A DNA stretch of 8,761 nucleotides from an uncultured beta proteobacterium (GCA_902826155.1 CADEDU010000062.1:1-8761), one strand, 5' to 3'; positions 1 to 7,231 are shown, counted from the stretch's first letter. The notes: generated from the letters alone by a model not told the origin. Program-made: numbers and translations.

Positions 1-7
1 TGAATGA

Positions 8-27
8 ACAAGGAGGCAGCTCCTTGT
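8..27 (+). repeat. Perfect 8-bp inverted repeat in the leader of the operon
   Basis: The arms ACAAGGAG (8-15) and CTCCTTGT (20-27) are exact reverse complements around a 4-base loop, GCAG. The left arm contains AAGGAGG, a Shine-Dalgarno-like string, so the hairpin would bury it. No T-run follows, which argues against a simple intrinsic terminator. It lies about 60 bp before the binding-protein start. It could be an operator half-site pair, an mRNA leader hairpin or the remains of an upstream gene end. The pairing is seen directly; the role is inference. Confidence 0.4.
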
Positions 28-73
28 AAGACCCGATGGCAAACGCCCGGGACTGAGCTGTCAGCAAATCAAT

Positions 74-78
74 AGGAG
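74..78 (+). promoter_or_regulatory. Ribosome binding site of the binding-protein gene
   Basis: AGGAG lies 7 bases before the ATG at 86. It is one of the better Shine-Dalgarno matches in the window and fixes the start of the binding-protein gene. Confidence 0.8.
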
Positions 79-85
79 ACGAGCA

Positions 86-1294
86 ATGGCAAACCGCAGA
101 CAATTCATCGGCGCAACGCTCGCGGTCGGCGCGGCGTCCACCGGCCCGTGGTTCATCCGCGATCTGCGCGCGCAGAGTCAGCCGATCCGCATCGGCATTC
201 CCACCGCGATGACCGGCACCTGGGCGGTCCTCGGCACGCAAGTGCAGCGCGGCGCGCGCCTGTGGGCGAAGGAAGTGAACGCCAAGGGCGGCATCGACGG
301 GCGCCAGGTCGAGCTGTTGTTCGAAGACTCGCAGGGCCAACCGGCCGTGTGCCTGCGCAAGGCCGAGGAGCTGGTGCAGAAGGGCAAGGTCAACATCCTG
401 ACCGGCATCATCGTCTCGTCCGAGGCGCTGGCGGTACTGCCCAAGCTCGCGGAGTGGAATGCGCTCTTCATCTCCGCGGTGAACGGTGCAGGCTCGATCA
501 CCGCCAAGGATTACGTGCCCAACATGTTCCGACCCAATACCTCGGGGCCGATGGGCGCGCGCACGATCGCGCTGTGGCTGGAAGATGCGCCGTACAAGGA
601 CTTCTTCTCCCTGTCGCTCGACTACGCGTGGGGCCATTCCAGCGTCGCGACGTTCGAGAAACTCATCACCGGCATCAAGAAGAATCCCGCCGGCAAGATC
701 TTCGCCCCGATCGGCACCAAGGACTACTCGACGTACATCGCCAAGATCCGCCAGGCGAGCCCGCATGCGCTCTACATCGCGCTGGCCGGCGACGACGCGA
801 CCGCGTTCTTCAAGCAGGCGGGCCAGTACAAGCTCGCCGACAAGGTGCAGATCGTCACCGAGACCATCGAGCTGGCGAACGTCAAACCCTCGGGCGATGC
901 GTCGGTGGGCGTCGTGGGCTCGACCCGCTATACCTTCGCCTACGACAACCCGCTCAACAACGCGTTCGTGAAGTCGTTCCAGGCCGAATACAAAGACGTG
1001 CCCGACACCTACGACGGCGAGCAGTGGCAGACCTGCCAGTTCCTCGAAGCGGCGATCCGCAAGGCCAAATCCACCGACACCGCTGCGCTGGTGAAGACGC
1101 TGGAAGACATGGAACTCGACACGATCAAGGGCAAGGTCAAGATCCGCGCCTGCGATCACCAGGGCGAGAACCAGGGCTTCGTCGTGAAGGTCGGCAAGAA
1201 GGCCGGCTTTCAGCATGCGGTGCCGGAGGTGGTCAAGACCTATCCGCGCGAGCGCGTAACGCCGGGCTGCCGCAAGGATTCCTACGACGCCTAG
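86..1294 (+). CDS. ABC transporter periplasmic substrate-binding protein, branched-chain amino acid (HAAT) type, Tat-like signal
   Basis: This 402-residue protein is the extracytoplasmic receptor of the importer encoded immediately downstream. The N-terminus reads MANRRQFIGAT, with R4-R5 and F7 matching the twin-arginine consensus. A short hydrophobic stretch follows and cleavage is likely near A29, so export in folded form by Tat is inferred. The mature part opens with the typical type I periplasmic-binding fold (PF13458-like): PIRIGIPTAMTG at 33-44, then ARLWAKEVNAKGGIDGRQVEL at about 57-77 and the DSQGQP region at 81-86. The length fits the family. Four cysteines (C89, C317, C356, C395) could form disulfides. 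Families of this type bind branched-chain amino acids, amides, urea, or aromatic and aliphatic acids. The neighbouring CoA ligase makes a carboxylate more likely than leucine, but that is inference. The start is supported by AGGAG at 74-78. Confidence 0.93.
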   Translation: MANRRQFIGATLAVGAASTGPWFIRDLRAQSQPIRIGIPTAMTGTWAVLGTQVQRGARLWAKEVNAKGGIDGRQVELLFEDSQGQPAVCLRKAEELVQKGKVNILTGIIVSSEALAVLPKLAEWNALFISAVNGAGSITAKDYVPNMFRPNTSGPMGARTIALWLEDAPYKDFFSLSLDYAWGHSSVATFEKLITGIKKNPAGKIFAPIGTKDYSTYIAKIRQASPHALYIALAGDDATAFFKQAGQYKLADKVQIVTETIELANVKPSGDASVGVVGSTRYTFAYDNPLNNAFVKSFQAEYKDVPDTYDGEQWQTCQFLEAAIRKAKSTDTAALVKTLEDMELDTIKGKVKIRACDHQGENQGFVVKVGKKAGFQHAVPEVVKTYPRERVTPGCRKDSYDA

Positions 1295-1300
1295 GGATTG

Positions 1301-1355
1301 ACGGCACGAGCGGGCCGCTCACAGACCCGCGCCGTTCCTCACAGGCCCGCGCCGT
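1301..1355 (+). promoter_or_regulatory. Candidate alternative stem-loops between the binding-protein and permease genes
   Basis: The left arm ACGGC (1301-1305) plus GCGGGCC (1310-1316) is complementary to GGCCCGC plus GCCGT (1344-1355) in the second repeat copy. This gives 7 bp and 5 bp separated by a 4-base bulge. The same left arm can pair with CCCGC plus GCCGT (1326-1335) in the first copy, giving 5 bp and 5 bp. The two foldings exclude each other. In several ABC importer operons a hairpin after the binding-protein gene stabilises its mRNA or limits read-through, so that the receptor is made in excess. That role here is inference. Only a short TTT follows, so it is not a classical terminator. 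Confidence 0.45.
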
Positions 1356-1357
1356 TC
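1318..1357 (+). repeat. 20-bp tandem direct duplication
   Basis: CTCACAGACCCGCGCCGTTC (1318-1337) is followed directly by CTCACAGGCCCGCGCCGTTC (1338-1357). The copies match at 19 of 20 positions and differ only as A1325 versus G1345. The duplication lies wholly in the non-coding gap. It supplies two possible right arms for the hairpin at 1301-1355, and the single difference lengthens pairing of the second copy. Confidence 0.9.
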
Positions 1358-1385
1358 ATTTCGCGAGAACCGCAGCCAGACGTTC

Positions 1386-2255
1386 ATGGAAGCCCACGCG
1401 CTGTTCCTCGTGCAATGCCTGAATTCGCTGTCGCTCGCAGCGCTGCTGTTCTTCATCGCGCTCGGGCTCACGCTGATCTTCGGCATCATGCGGATCATCA
1501 ACTTCGCCCACGGCGCGATCTACATGTTCGGCGCGTACATGGGCGCGACCGCCTACCAGCTCACCGGCAGCTTCTGGGTCGCGATCATCGCCGGCCCGAT
1601 CGCGGCGGGGTTGCTGGGCGTGCTGTTCGAGTGGGCGGCGCTGCGCTGGTTGTACGGGCGCGACGGTTCGGCCTATCTGCTCGTGACGTTCGGGCTGACG
1701 CTGATGCTCACCGAGGCGATCCGCTTCGTGTGGGGTCCCGATGGACGCACCGTCGAGCTGCCCGAGGCGCTGGCCGGCGTGGTGTTCGTCGCCGGCGAAC
1801 CGTTCCCGATGTATCGCGTGTTCCTGATCGGTGCCGGCATCGCGGTCGCGCTCGGCACCTGGCTCGTACTGATGCACACGCGCCTCGGTCTGCTGATCCG
1901 CGCCACCGCCCAGAACCCGACGATGACGCACGCGTTGGGGCTCGACGTGCGCGTGATCCGCCGTGGCGTGTTCGGCATCGCTTGCGGACTCGCGGCGCTA
2001 GGTGGCGTGTTGGCCACGCCGTTGCTCACGGCGTTCCTCGGCATGGGCACGCTCGTCGTCATCGACGCGTTCGTCATCGTCATGATCGGCGGCATGGGCA
2101 GCTTCGTCGGCACCGCGATCGGCAGCCTGCTCGTCGGCGTATCGCAGACGTTCGGCAATTTCTACTTTCCCGACTACGCGCTCGGTGCGACGTACGCCCT
2201 GATGATTCTCATTCTGCTCATTCGGCCGGGCGGACTGTTCGGCGAACAGGAATAA
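1386..2255 (+). CDS. livH: ABC transporter permease, LivH-like
   Basis: This 289-residue inner-membrane protein is one of the two translocation subunits of the importer. It is hydrophobic throughout, with roughly eight predicted membrane segments. It carries hallmarks of the LivH family: GLTLIFGIMRIINFAHG at 27-43, a cytoplasmic coupling region RATAQNPTMTHALGLDV at 172-188 facing the ATPases, GGMGSFVGTAIGSLLVG at 235-251, and a PGGLFG ending at 281-286. The length is typical. The ATG at 1386 is the only plausible start that retains the first membrane helix. I see no clear Shine-Dalgarno before it, so translation may depend on the upstream mRNA structure. The gene is followed after 6 bp by the LivM-like gene. 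Substrate preference cannot be told from the permease. Confidence 0.94.
   Translation: MEAHALFLVQCLNSLSLAALLFFIALGLTLIFGIMRIINFAHGAIYMFGAYMGATAYQLTGSFWVAIIAGPIAAGLLGVLFEWAALRWLYGRDGSAYLLVTFGLTLMLTEAIRFVWGPDGRTVELPEALAGVVFVAGEPFPMYRVFLIGAGIAVALGTWLVLMHTRLGLLIRATAQNPTMTHALGLDVRVIRRGVFGIACGLAALGGVLATPLLTAFLGMGTLVVIDAFVIVMIGGMGSFVGTAIGSLLVGVSQTFGNFYFPDYALGATYALMILILLIRPGGLFGEQE
2248..2252 (+). promoter_or_regulatory. Ribosome binding site supporting a GTG start for livM
   Basis: AGGAA, overlapping the last codons of livH, lies 9 bases before the GTG at 2262. No comparable site precedes the alternative in-frame ATG at 2283, so the GTG start is preferred. Confidence 0.55.
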
Positions 2256-2261
2256 GCGCGC

Positions 2262-3254
2262 GTGCACGTCGAATCCCGCTTCATGATCCGCGCGTTGGTG
2301 GTGGTGGCGATCGCGGCCACGCTGCCGCTGTTCACTGACGGCTTCCTGCTGCACTTCGCGACCGAGGCGCTGATCCTCGCGCTGTTCGCGATGAGCCTGG
2401 ACATCCAGGTCGGCTACGCACGCATGATCTCGTTCGGCCACGCCGGCCCGTACGCATTCGGTGGCTATGCAACGGCGCTCGCGCTGACGTATCTGCAATG
2501 GCCGCTGCCGCTCGCACTGCTGGTGGGCATGCTGGCCACCACGCTGGTGGCGATCCCGGTTGGCTGGCTGTGCACGCGCGGCACGGGCGTGGCCTATGCG
2601 ATGTTGACGCTCGCGTTCGCGCAACTGGGCTACGCGGTCGCCTACAAATGGCAAAGCGTCACCGGCGGCTCCGACGGGCTACCGGGGCTCAAGCGGATTG
2701 CCGGTCCGTTCGAATTGGACTGGTTCAGTTCACGCCCGGGCTACTACTTTCTCGCGCTGGCGACGCTGTTCGTCTGCTACCTGCTGTGCCGCGCCTTCGT
2801 GCGCTCGCCGGTCGGCACCGCGCTCATCGGCATTCGCGAAAGCGAGCAACGCGCCGAAGCCCTCGGCTACAACGTGCGCGCCTATCGCATCGTCGCGTTC
2901 GTCATCTCCTATGGTCTGGCGGGCCTCGCCGGCGCGTTGTATGCGGGATTCGCCGGCTATGTCTCTCCCGAGCTGTTCTTCTGGGTGTTGTCGGGACACA
3001 TCCTCGTGATGACGGTCGTGGGGGGCGCGGGCACGCTCATCGGTCCGATCCTCGGTGCGATCGTGATTTTCTCGCTCGAACATCAGCTCTCCGCCGTGAC
3101 GACGAGCTGGGGCTTCTTCCTCGGGCTGATCTTCATCATCTTCGTCATCTTCGCACCGCAAGGCATCTGGGGGCTGGGCACCAACTACTTCAGTCGGCGC
3201 ACCGCGCAACAGCCGACACCGGCGGCGGAACCCGAGCGGAGCAGCGCGCGATGA
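2262..3254 (+). CDS. livM: ABC transporter permease, LivM-like
   Basis: This is the second membrane subunit of the importer, 330 residues from the GTG start. It has many hydrophobic helices and LivM-type landmarks: SFGHAGPYAFGGY at 57-69, a cytoplasmic coupling segment RESEQRAEALGYNV at 192-205, and GGAGTLIGPILGAI near 254-267. The tail (about 311-330) is hydrophilic and rich in Pro, Ala, Arg and Ser. The GTG at 2262 is favoured by AGGAA at 2248-2252. A shorter form from the ATG at 2283 would lose seven residues and remains possible. The stop codon overlaps the next start in an ATGA (3251-3254), which indicates translational coupling to the LivG-like ATPase. Confidence 0.94.
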   Translation: MHVESRFMIRALVVVAIAATLPLFTDGFLLHFATEALILALFAMSLDIQVGYARMISFGHAGPYAFGGYATALALTYLQWPLPLALLVGMLATTLVAIPVGWLCTRGTGVAYAMLTLAFAQLGYAVAYKWQSVTGGSDGLPGLKRIAGPFELDWFSSRPGYYFLALATLFVCYLLCRAFVRSPVGTALIGIRESEQRAEALGYNVRAYRIVAFVISYGLAGLAGALYAGFAGYVSPELFFWVLSGHILVMTVVGGAGTLIGPILGAIVIFSLEHQLSAVTTSWGFFLGLIFIIFVIFAPQGIWGLGTNYFSRRTAQQPTPAAEPERSSAR

Positions 3255-4000
3255 GTCTGCTCGAATGCCAGGGCCTCACCCGTTCGTTCGGCGCGTTCAC
3301 GGCCGTGAACGCCGTCGACCTAGCGGTCGAGGAGAAAACGATCCACGCCGTCATCGGCCCCAACGGTGCCGGCAAGACCACGCTCTTCAATCTCATCACC
3401 GGCACCATCGGCAAGACCGCGGGCACGGTGCGGCTGGGTGGTGAAGATATCTCGGGTCTCACTCCGCATCGCGTCGCTGCTCGTGGCGTCGCGCGCACCT
3501 TTCAGATCACCACGCTGTTTCCGCGTCTGACGGTCCGCGAGAATGTACGCGTGGCAGCGCAGGCGCGACTGGCCGGCCGCTGGCATGTGCTCGGCGGGCG
3601 CACGTGTCTGGCCGAAAGCGAATCGATCGCGATGCGCTGGATCCGCCGCCTGGGCATGAGCACGCTGGCCGATACCGCCGCTGGCGATCTGTCGCACGGC
3701 GATCAGCGCTTGGTTGAAGTCGCACTCGCGCTGGCGCAATCGCCGCGTCTGTTGATCCTCGACGAACCCACGCAGGGCATGTCGGTCGAAGAAACGCATC
3801 ACACCTCGGCCACGTTGCGCGACGTACTGCGCGAATCCGGCACGACGGTACTGCTGGTCGAGCACGACATGGAAGTGGTGTTCGCGCTGGCCGATCGCAT
3901 CGCGGTGCTCCATCGCGGGCGCAAGATCGCCGACGACGTACCCGAGCGGGTGCGCGCCAACGCCGACGTGCAGGCCGCGTATCTCGGAGACATCGACTGA
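3251..4000 (+). CDS. livG: ABC transporter ATP-binding protein, LivG-like
   Basis: This 249-residue cytoplasmic ATPase is one half of the motor of the importer. Visible motifs in order are Walker A GPNGAGKT (36-43), Q-loop Q85 in RTFQI, an ABC signature in the variant form LSHGDQ (147-152), Walker B LLILDEP (167-173) with E172 as catalytic glutamate, and switch histidine H205 in VEHDM. The open frame extends far upstream, but residues before M at 3251 are the wrong-frame shadow of livM. The ATG at 3251 sits in an ATGA overlap with the livM stop and has GGAG at 3238-3241, nine bases upstream. The signature departs from LSGGQ at positions 3 and 5; related variants (LSYGQ, LSHGQ) are familiar in LivG and UrtD proteins. 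The stop overlaps the livF start by one base. Confidence 0.94.
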   Translation: MSLLECQGLTRSFGAFTAVNAVDLAVEEKTIHAVIGPNGAGKTTLFNLITGTIGKTAGTVRLGGEDISGLTPHRVAARGVARTFQITTLFPRLTVRENVRVAAQARLAGRWHVLGGRTCLAESESIAMRWIRRLGMSTLADTAAGDLSHGDQRLVEVALALAQSPRLLILDEPTQGMSVEETHHTSATLRDVLRESGTTVLLVEHDMEVVFALADRIAVLHRGRKIADDVPERVRANADVQAAYLGDID

Positions 4001-4695
4001 TGTTGCGCGTCGATTCCCTGCACGCGCGCTACGGCACGAGTCACGTGCTGCGCGGGGTGACGCTCGCCACCGAAACCGGCAAGGTCACCGCGGTGATCGG
4101 TCGCAATGGCGTAGGCAAGACCACCCTGCTCAAGACCATCATGGGGCTGGTCGAAGCGAGCGAAGGCCAGGTCACGATCGGCGATCGGGCGCTGGCGCGG
4201 CAAGCCCCGCATGTCATCGCGCGCGCTGGTGTCGCTTATGTACCCGAAGGGCGTCAGGTGTATCCGCAACTCACCGTCGCCGAGAATCTGCAGGTCGGTC
4301 AACGCCGACCCTCGCGTCGCTGGCCCGACGATCGGCTGTTCGAATTGTTCCCGAGCCTGAAGGAGCGGCTCGGCAACAAGGGTTCATCGCTCTCGGGTGG
4401 TGAGCAGCAGATGCTCGCGATCGCGCGTGCGCTCGTCACCGATCCGAACGTGCTGCTGCTGGATGAGCCCTCGCAGGGCCTCGCGCCGATGGTGGTCGCC
4501 GAGCTGTCGCGGCTGATCCGCCAACTCGCGAGCGAAGGCATGACAGTGCTGCTGGTCGAGCAGAACATGCGCCTCACCGAAGCGGTGGGCGATCGGATCC
4601 TGGTCATGCTCAAGGGCCAGATCGTGCACGACGGCAGCGCGGACGAGTTCCGCACCCGCGGCGACGAGATCCGGCGCAAGTGGCTGACCGCTTGA
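4000..4695 (+). CDS. livF: ABC transporter ATP-binding protein, LivF-like
   Basis: This is the second ATPase of the importer, 231 residues. Motifs are Walker A GRNGVGKT (34-41), the LivF-typical VPEGRQVYPQLTVAENL (81-97), signature LSGGEQQ (131-137), and Walker B VLLLDEP (151-157). VEQN (186-189) has Gln in place of the switch histidine; this is normal for LivF and means the pair has one canonical and one modified H-loop. The ATG at 4000 overlaps the livG stop as TGATG, with GGAGA at 3986-3990 as the likely ribosome site, so it is translationally coupled. Its length is typical. It is the last transporter gene, and a 25-bp gap leads to the CoA ligase, which supports co-transcription of transport and catabolism. 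Confidence 0.95.
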   Translation: MLRVDSLHARYGTSHVLRGVTLATETGKVTAVIGRNGVGKTTLLKTIMGLVEASEGQVTIGDRALARQAPHVIARAGVAYVPEGRQVYPQLTVAENLQVGQRRPSRRWPDDRLFELFPSLKERLGNKGSSLSGGEQQMLAIARALVTDPNVLLLDEPSQGLAPMVVAELSRLIRQLASEGMTVLLVEQNMRLTEAVGDRILVMLKGQIVHDGSADEFRTRGDEIRRKWLTA

Positions 4696-4709
4696 GTCGT
4701 TGCGCACCC

Positions 4710-4714
4710 AAGAG
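4710..4714 (+). promoter_or_regulatory. Ribosome binding site choosing the ATG start of the CoA ligase
   Basis: AAGAG lies 6 bases before the ATG at 4721. The upstream alternative start, TTG at 4700, would begin only 4 bases after the livF stop and has no good site, so the ATG is preferred. Confidence 0.5.
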
Positions 4715-4720
4715 TCGATC

Positions 4721-6346
4721 ATGCAATTCCAGACCCGCCTGACGCCGGAGATGTCGCGCAAGTACCGCGCCATCGGCTTGTGGACCGACGAGACACTCAC
4801 CGACATCCTCTCGCGCCGTGCCGTCGACACGCCGGAGCGCGAGGTGTTGTTCGACGGCACGCATCGCATCAACTACCGCCAGCTGGCCGAGGGCGTGGAT
4901 CGCACCGCGGCCCGATTGCGCGCGCTCGGCGTCAACGCCGGCGACATCGTCACGGTGCAGATCCCCAACTGGGTCGAGTTCGCCTACGTGTTCATCGCGC
5001 TGGAACGACTGGGCGCGGTGGCGATTCCGGTGAGTGTCGATTTCCGCAGTCGCGAGATCGAGTACATCATGCAGTTCGCCGGCAGCACGGCGTTCATCTG
5101 CTGCGACAAGTTTCGCGACTTCGACCATGTTGCGATGTTCGAGTCGATCCGCCCGCGTATCCCCGGCGTCAAGCTGGTCGCGACGGTGCGCGGTCCGGCG
5201 CGTCCGGGCGTCGTGAGCCTGGACGATGCCGTCGCGGCGAACGGGCCACCGCAAGGGTTCACGCCCGCCAAGAGCGAGGTCGACGCCATCATGCGCATGG
5301 CGTTCACCTCGGGTACCACCGGCAATCCGAAGGGCGTCACGCACAGCCACAACACCTCGATCGCCGCGGCGCGCATCCAGAACGCCGATCTGCACGTCAC
5401 CGCCGACGAGGTGATGCTCATCTATCTGCCGCTGGGCCTGAACTGGGGCTACCTCGCGCTGGTGCAGACCATTCTCACCGGCTGTCGCGCGGTACTGCTC
5501 GACCGATTTCGGGCGAACACGGCGCTTGCGCTGATCCAGCAGGAGAAGGTGACGTACATCCCGACGGCGCCGGCTTCGATCACCGCGATGCTCAACGACG
5601 CGAATCTGGCCGCCTACGATCTGTCGTCGATCCGCATCACAGTGACCGGCGGTGCGTCGTGCCCGATCGAGACGATCCGCGCGTATCGCAAGCACATGCG
5701 CGGCGCGCTGCTCGAGCTGTACGGCATGCTCGAGACCGGCTTTCACACCTACACGCGCGAAGTCGACGACCCCGAGAAGGTCACCGGCTCCTGCGGCAAG
5801 GCCGCCAGCCACATGGGCGTGCGCATCATCGACGATCAGTTCAACGATGTACCGCAAGGCCAAGTCGGCGAGATCATCTGCGACGGCCCATCGGTGCATC
5901 TGGGCTATCACAACAATCCAGCCGCCAATGCCGAGCTGTTCACCCGGGATGGCTGGTTCCGCACCGGCGATCTCGGCCTGATCGACGACGCCGGCAATCT
6001 GCGCATCGTCGGCCGGCTCAAGGAGATCATCAATCGCGGCGGCAAGAAGTTCTTTCCGCGCGAGATCGAGGAGATCCTCTACCAGCATCCGTCGGTGATG
6101 TACTGCGCCCTGGTCGGTGTGCCCGACACGCGGCTTGGCGAGCGTAATTGCCTGTGCGTCGTGCCCAAGGGCACCGCGCCGACACTCGACGAGCTGGTGA
6201 ACTTTCTCGGCGACTCGGTGGCGACCTACAAGCTGCCCGAGCAGATCGTGATCCTGAACGAGCTGCCGTTCACGCCCACCGGCAAGATCCAGCGCCATGT
6301 GCTGGTGAAGCAGTTGATCGATCGCGGTCTGGTCAAACCGCAGTAG
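4721..6346 (+). CDS. AMP-dependent acyl-CoA ligase (ANL superfamily), cyclohexanecarboxylate/aryl-CoA ligase-like
   Basis: This 541-residue cytoplasmic enzyme is predicted to activate a carboxylic acid to its CoA thioester through an acyl-AMP intermediate. The P-loop TSGTTGNPKG is at 196-205. The A5 motif reads YGMLE at 334-338, with Leu where Thr is usual, and E338 is kept. D417 in GWFRTGDLG should bind the ribose. The hinge region RLKEIINRGGKKFFP begins at 432. The A10 lysine is K522 in PTGKIQR, required for adenylation. N- and C-domains are both complete and the length is normal. The start region (LTPEMSRKYRAIGLW) recalls cyclohexanecarboxylate-CoA and dihydroxybenzoate-AMP ligases more than acetyl-CoA or long-chain ligases; this is from memory, not alignment. 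Placed 25 bp after livF, it probably traps the imported compound. The exact acid is unknown. Confidence 0.9.
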   Translation: MQFQTRLTPEMSRKYRAIGLWTDETLTDILSRRAVDTPEREVLFDGTHRINYRQLAEGVDRTAARLRALGVNAGDIVTVQIPNWVEFAYVFIALERLGAVAIPVSVDFRSREIEYIMQFAGSTAFICCDKFRDFDHVAMFESIRPRIPGVKLVATVRGPARPGVVSLDDAVAANGPPQGFTPAKSEVDAIMRMAFTSGTTGNPKGVTHSHNTSIAAARIQNADLHVTADEVMLIYLPLGLNWGYLALVQTILTGCRAVLLDRFRANTALALIQQEKVTYIPTAPASITAMLNDANLAAYDLSSIRITVTGGASCPIETIRAYRKHMRGALLELYGMLETGFHTYTREVDDPEKVTGSCGKAASHMGVRIIDDQFNDVPQGQVGEIICDGPSVHLGYHNNPAANAELFTRDGWFRTGDLGLIDDAGNLRIVGRLKEIINRGGKKFFPREIEEILYQHPSVMYCALVGVPDTRLGERNCLCVVPKGTAPTLDELVNFLGDSVATYKLPEQIVILNELPFTPTGKIQRHVLVKQLIDRGLVKPQ

Positions 6347-6409
6347 CACCCCCCGTTCGCGCGGAGCGAGCGCGCTTCGCTTCGGATCGTCTTTTCCACG
6401 ACACACCAC

Positions 6410-6415
6410 AAGGAG
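6410..6415 (+). promoter_or_regulatory. Strong ribosome binding site of the crotonase-fold gene
   Basis: AAGGAG lies 6 bases before the ATG at 6422, close to the ideal Shine-Dalgarno match and spacing. It supports this start and efficient independent translation after the 75-bp gap. Confidence 0.8.
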
Positions 6416-6421
6416 CCTGCA

Positions 6422-7231
6422 ATGGCCGACCGCTACGCCCACTACGAGCGTCTCAAGCTCGATCGCCCCCATGCGCGCGTGCTGCGCATCACGATTTCCA
6501 ACCCGGAGCGGATGAACGCGGTCGACCCGCGCACGCACACCGAGCTCACCGAGATCTGGCGCGACATCGACACCGATCCGGACACGAACGCGGTGATCGT
6601 CACCGGCGCGGGCAAGGCGTTCAGCGCAGGCGGCGATCTGTCGCTGGTGGCGAAGATGGCCGAAGACTTCGAGACGCGCTGCACCGTCTGGCGCGAGGCC
6701 AAGAACATGGTCTCCAACATGATCAACTGCAACAAGCCGATCGTCTCGGCGATCAACGGCGCGGCCGTTGGTGCGGGCATCGTCGTCGCGCTGATGGCCG
6801 ACATCTCGATTGCGGGCAAGTCCGCACGCCTGATCGACGGGCACACCAAGCTCGGCGTGGCGGCGGGCGATCACGCCGCGATCATCTGGCCGCTGCTTTG
6901 CGGCATGGCGAAATCGAAATACCACCTGCTGCTGTGCGAACCGCTCGACGGCGAAGCGGCGGAACGCATCGGACTGGTATCGCTTTGTGTTCCGGACGAG
7001 GCGCTGCAAGCCAAGGCGCTCGATGTCGCGACGCGGCTGGCCGAGGGTTCGCCCAGCGCGATCCGCTGGACCAAGTACGCGCTGAACAACTGGCTGCGCA
7101 TGGCGGGCCCGACCTTCGACACGTCGCTGGCGCTCGAGCTGCTGGGATTCTCCGGTCCCGACGTGCTCGAGGGTGTGGCGGCATTGCGCGAGAAGCGCGC
7201 GCCGAAGTTCGAACCGCGCAGCGTCGTGTAA
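6422..7231 (+). CDS. Enoyl-CoA hydratase/isomerase (crotonase) family protein with atypical active site
   Basis: This 269-residue protein has a crotonase fold and is expected to act on an acyl-CoA. It shows the first oxyanion-hole segment KAFSAGGDL (65-73) and the second segment NGAAVGAG (112-119), followed by [10 protein letters not shown]. By hand alignment to rat mitochondrial enoyl-CoA hydratase, the two catalytic glutamates (E144, E164) correspond to V121 and H141, so neither is present. Instead there are D139 and H141 in DGHTKLG and D150-H151 in [11 protein letters not shown], a pattern I recall from a poorly characterised branch of annotated hydratases. Simple hydration of an enoyl-CoA is therefore doubtful. 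A hydrolase, isomerase, lyase or ring-opening reaction using His/Asp is possible. The C-terminal segment ends in [11 protein letters not shown], as in ordinary family members. The gene follows the ligase by 75 bp. Confidence 0.88.
   Translation: MADRYAHYERLKLDRPHARVLRITISNPERMNAVDPRTHTELTEIWRDIDTDPDTNAVIVTGAGKAFSAGGDLSLVAKMAEDFETRCTVWREAKNMVSNMINCNKPIVSAINGAAVGAGIVVALMADISIAGKSARLIDGHTKLGVAAGDHAAIIWPLLCGMAKSKYHLLLCEPLDGEAAERIGLVSLCVPDEALQAKALDVATRLAEGSPSAIRWTKYALNNWLRMAGPTFDTSLALELLGFSGPDVLEGVAALREKRAPKFEPRSVV

Noticed and set aside
36..56. Six-codon frame starting ATGGCAAAC, echoing the first codons of the binding-protein gene
   Set aside because: The shared stretch is only about nine bases and no ribosome site lies at a workable distance. 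It is most likely chance.
2498..3250. In-frame extension of the LivG-like ATPase upstream to 2498
   Set aside because: This part is an Arg/His-rich out-of-frame translation of livM. The ATP-binding domain begins right after the ATG at 3251, which overlaps the livM stop as ATGA.
4556..4567. Missing switch histidine in LivF (VEQN) as a sign of a degenerate ATPase
   Set aside because: Gln at this position is the normal state of LivF proteins, and the partner LivG keeps its histidine (H205).
4700..4720. TTG start seven codons upstream for the CoA ligase
   Set aside because: It is a rare start codon only 4 bases after the livF stop with no ribosome site, whereas the ATG at 4721 has AAGAG at a 6-base spacing.
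6359..6395. Possible terminator between the ligase and crotonase genes
   Set aside because: GCGCG (6359-6363) and CGCGC (6371-6375) form only a 5-bp stem, and the TTTT at 6392-6395 is about 16 bases away rather than directly after it. A strong ribosome site follows, so read-through is more likely.
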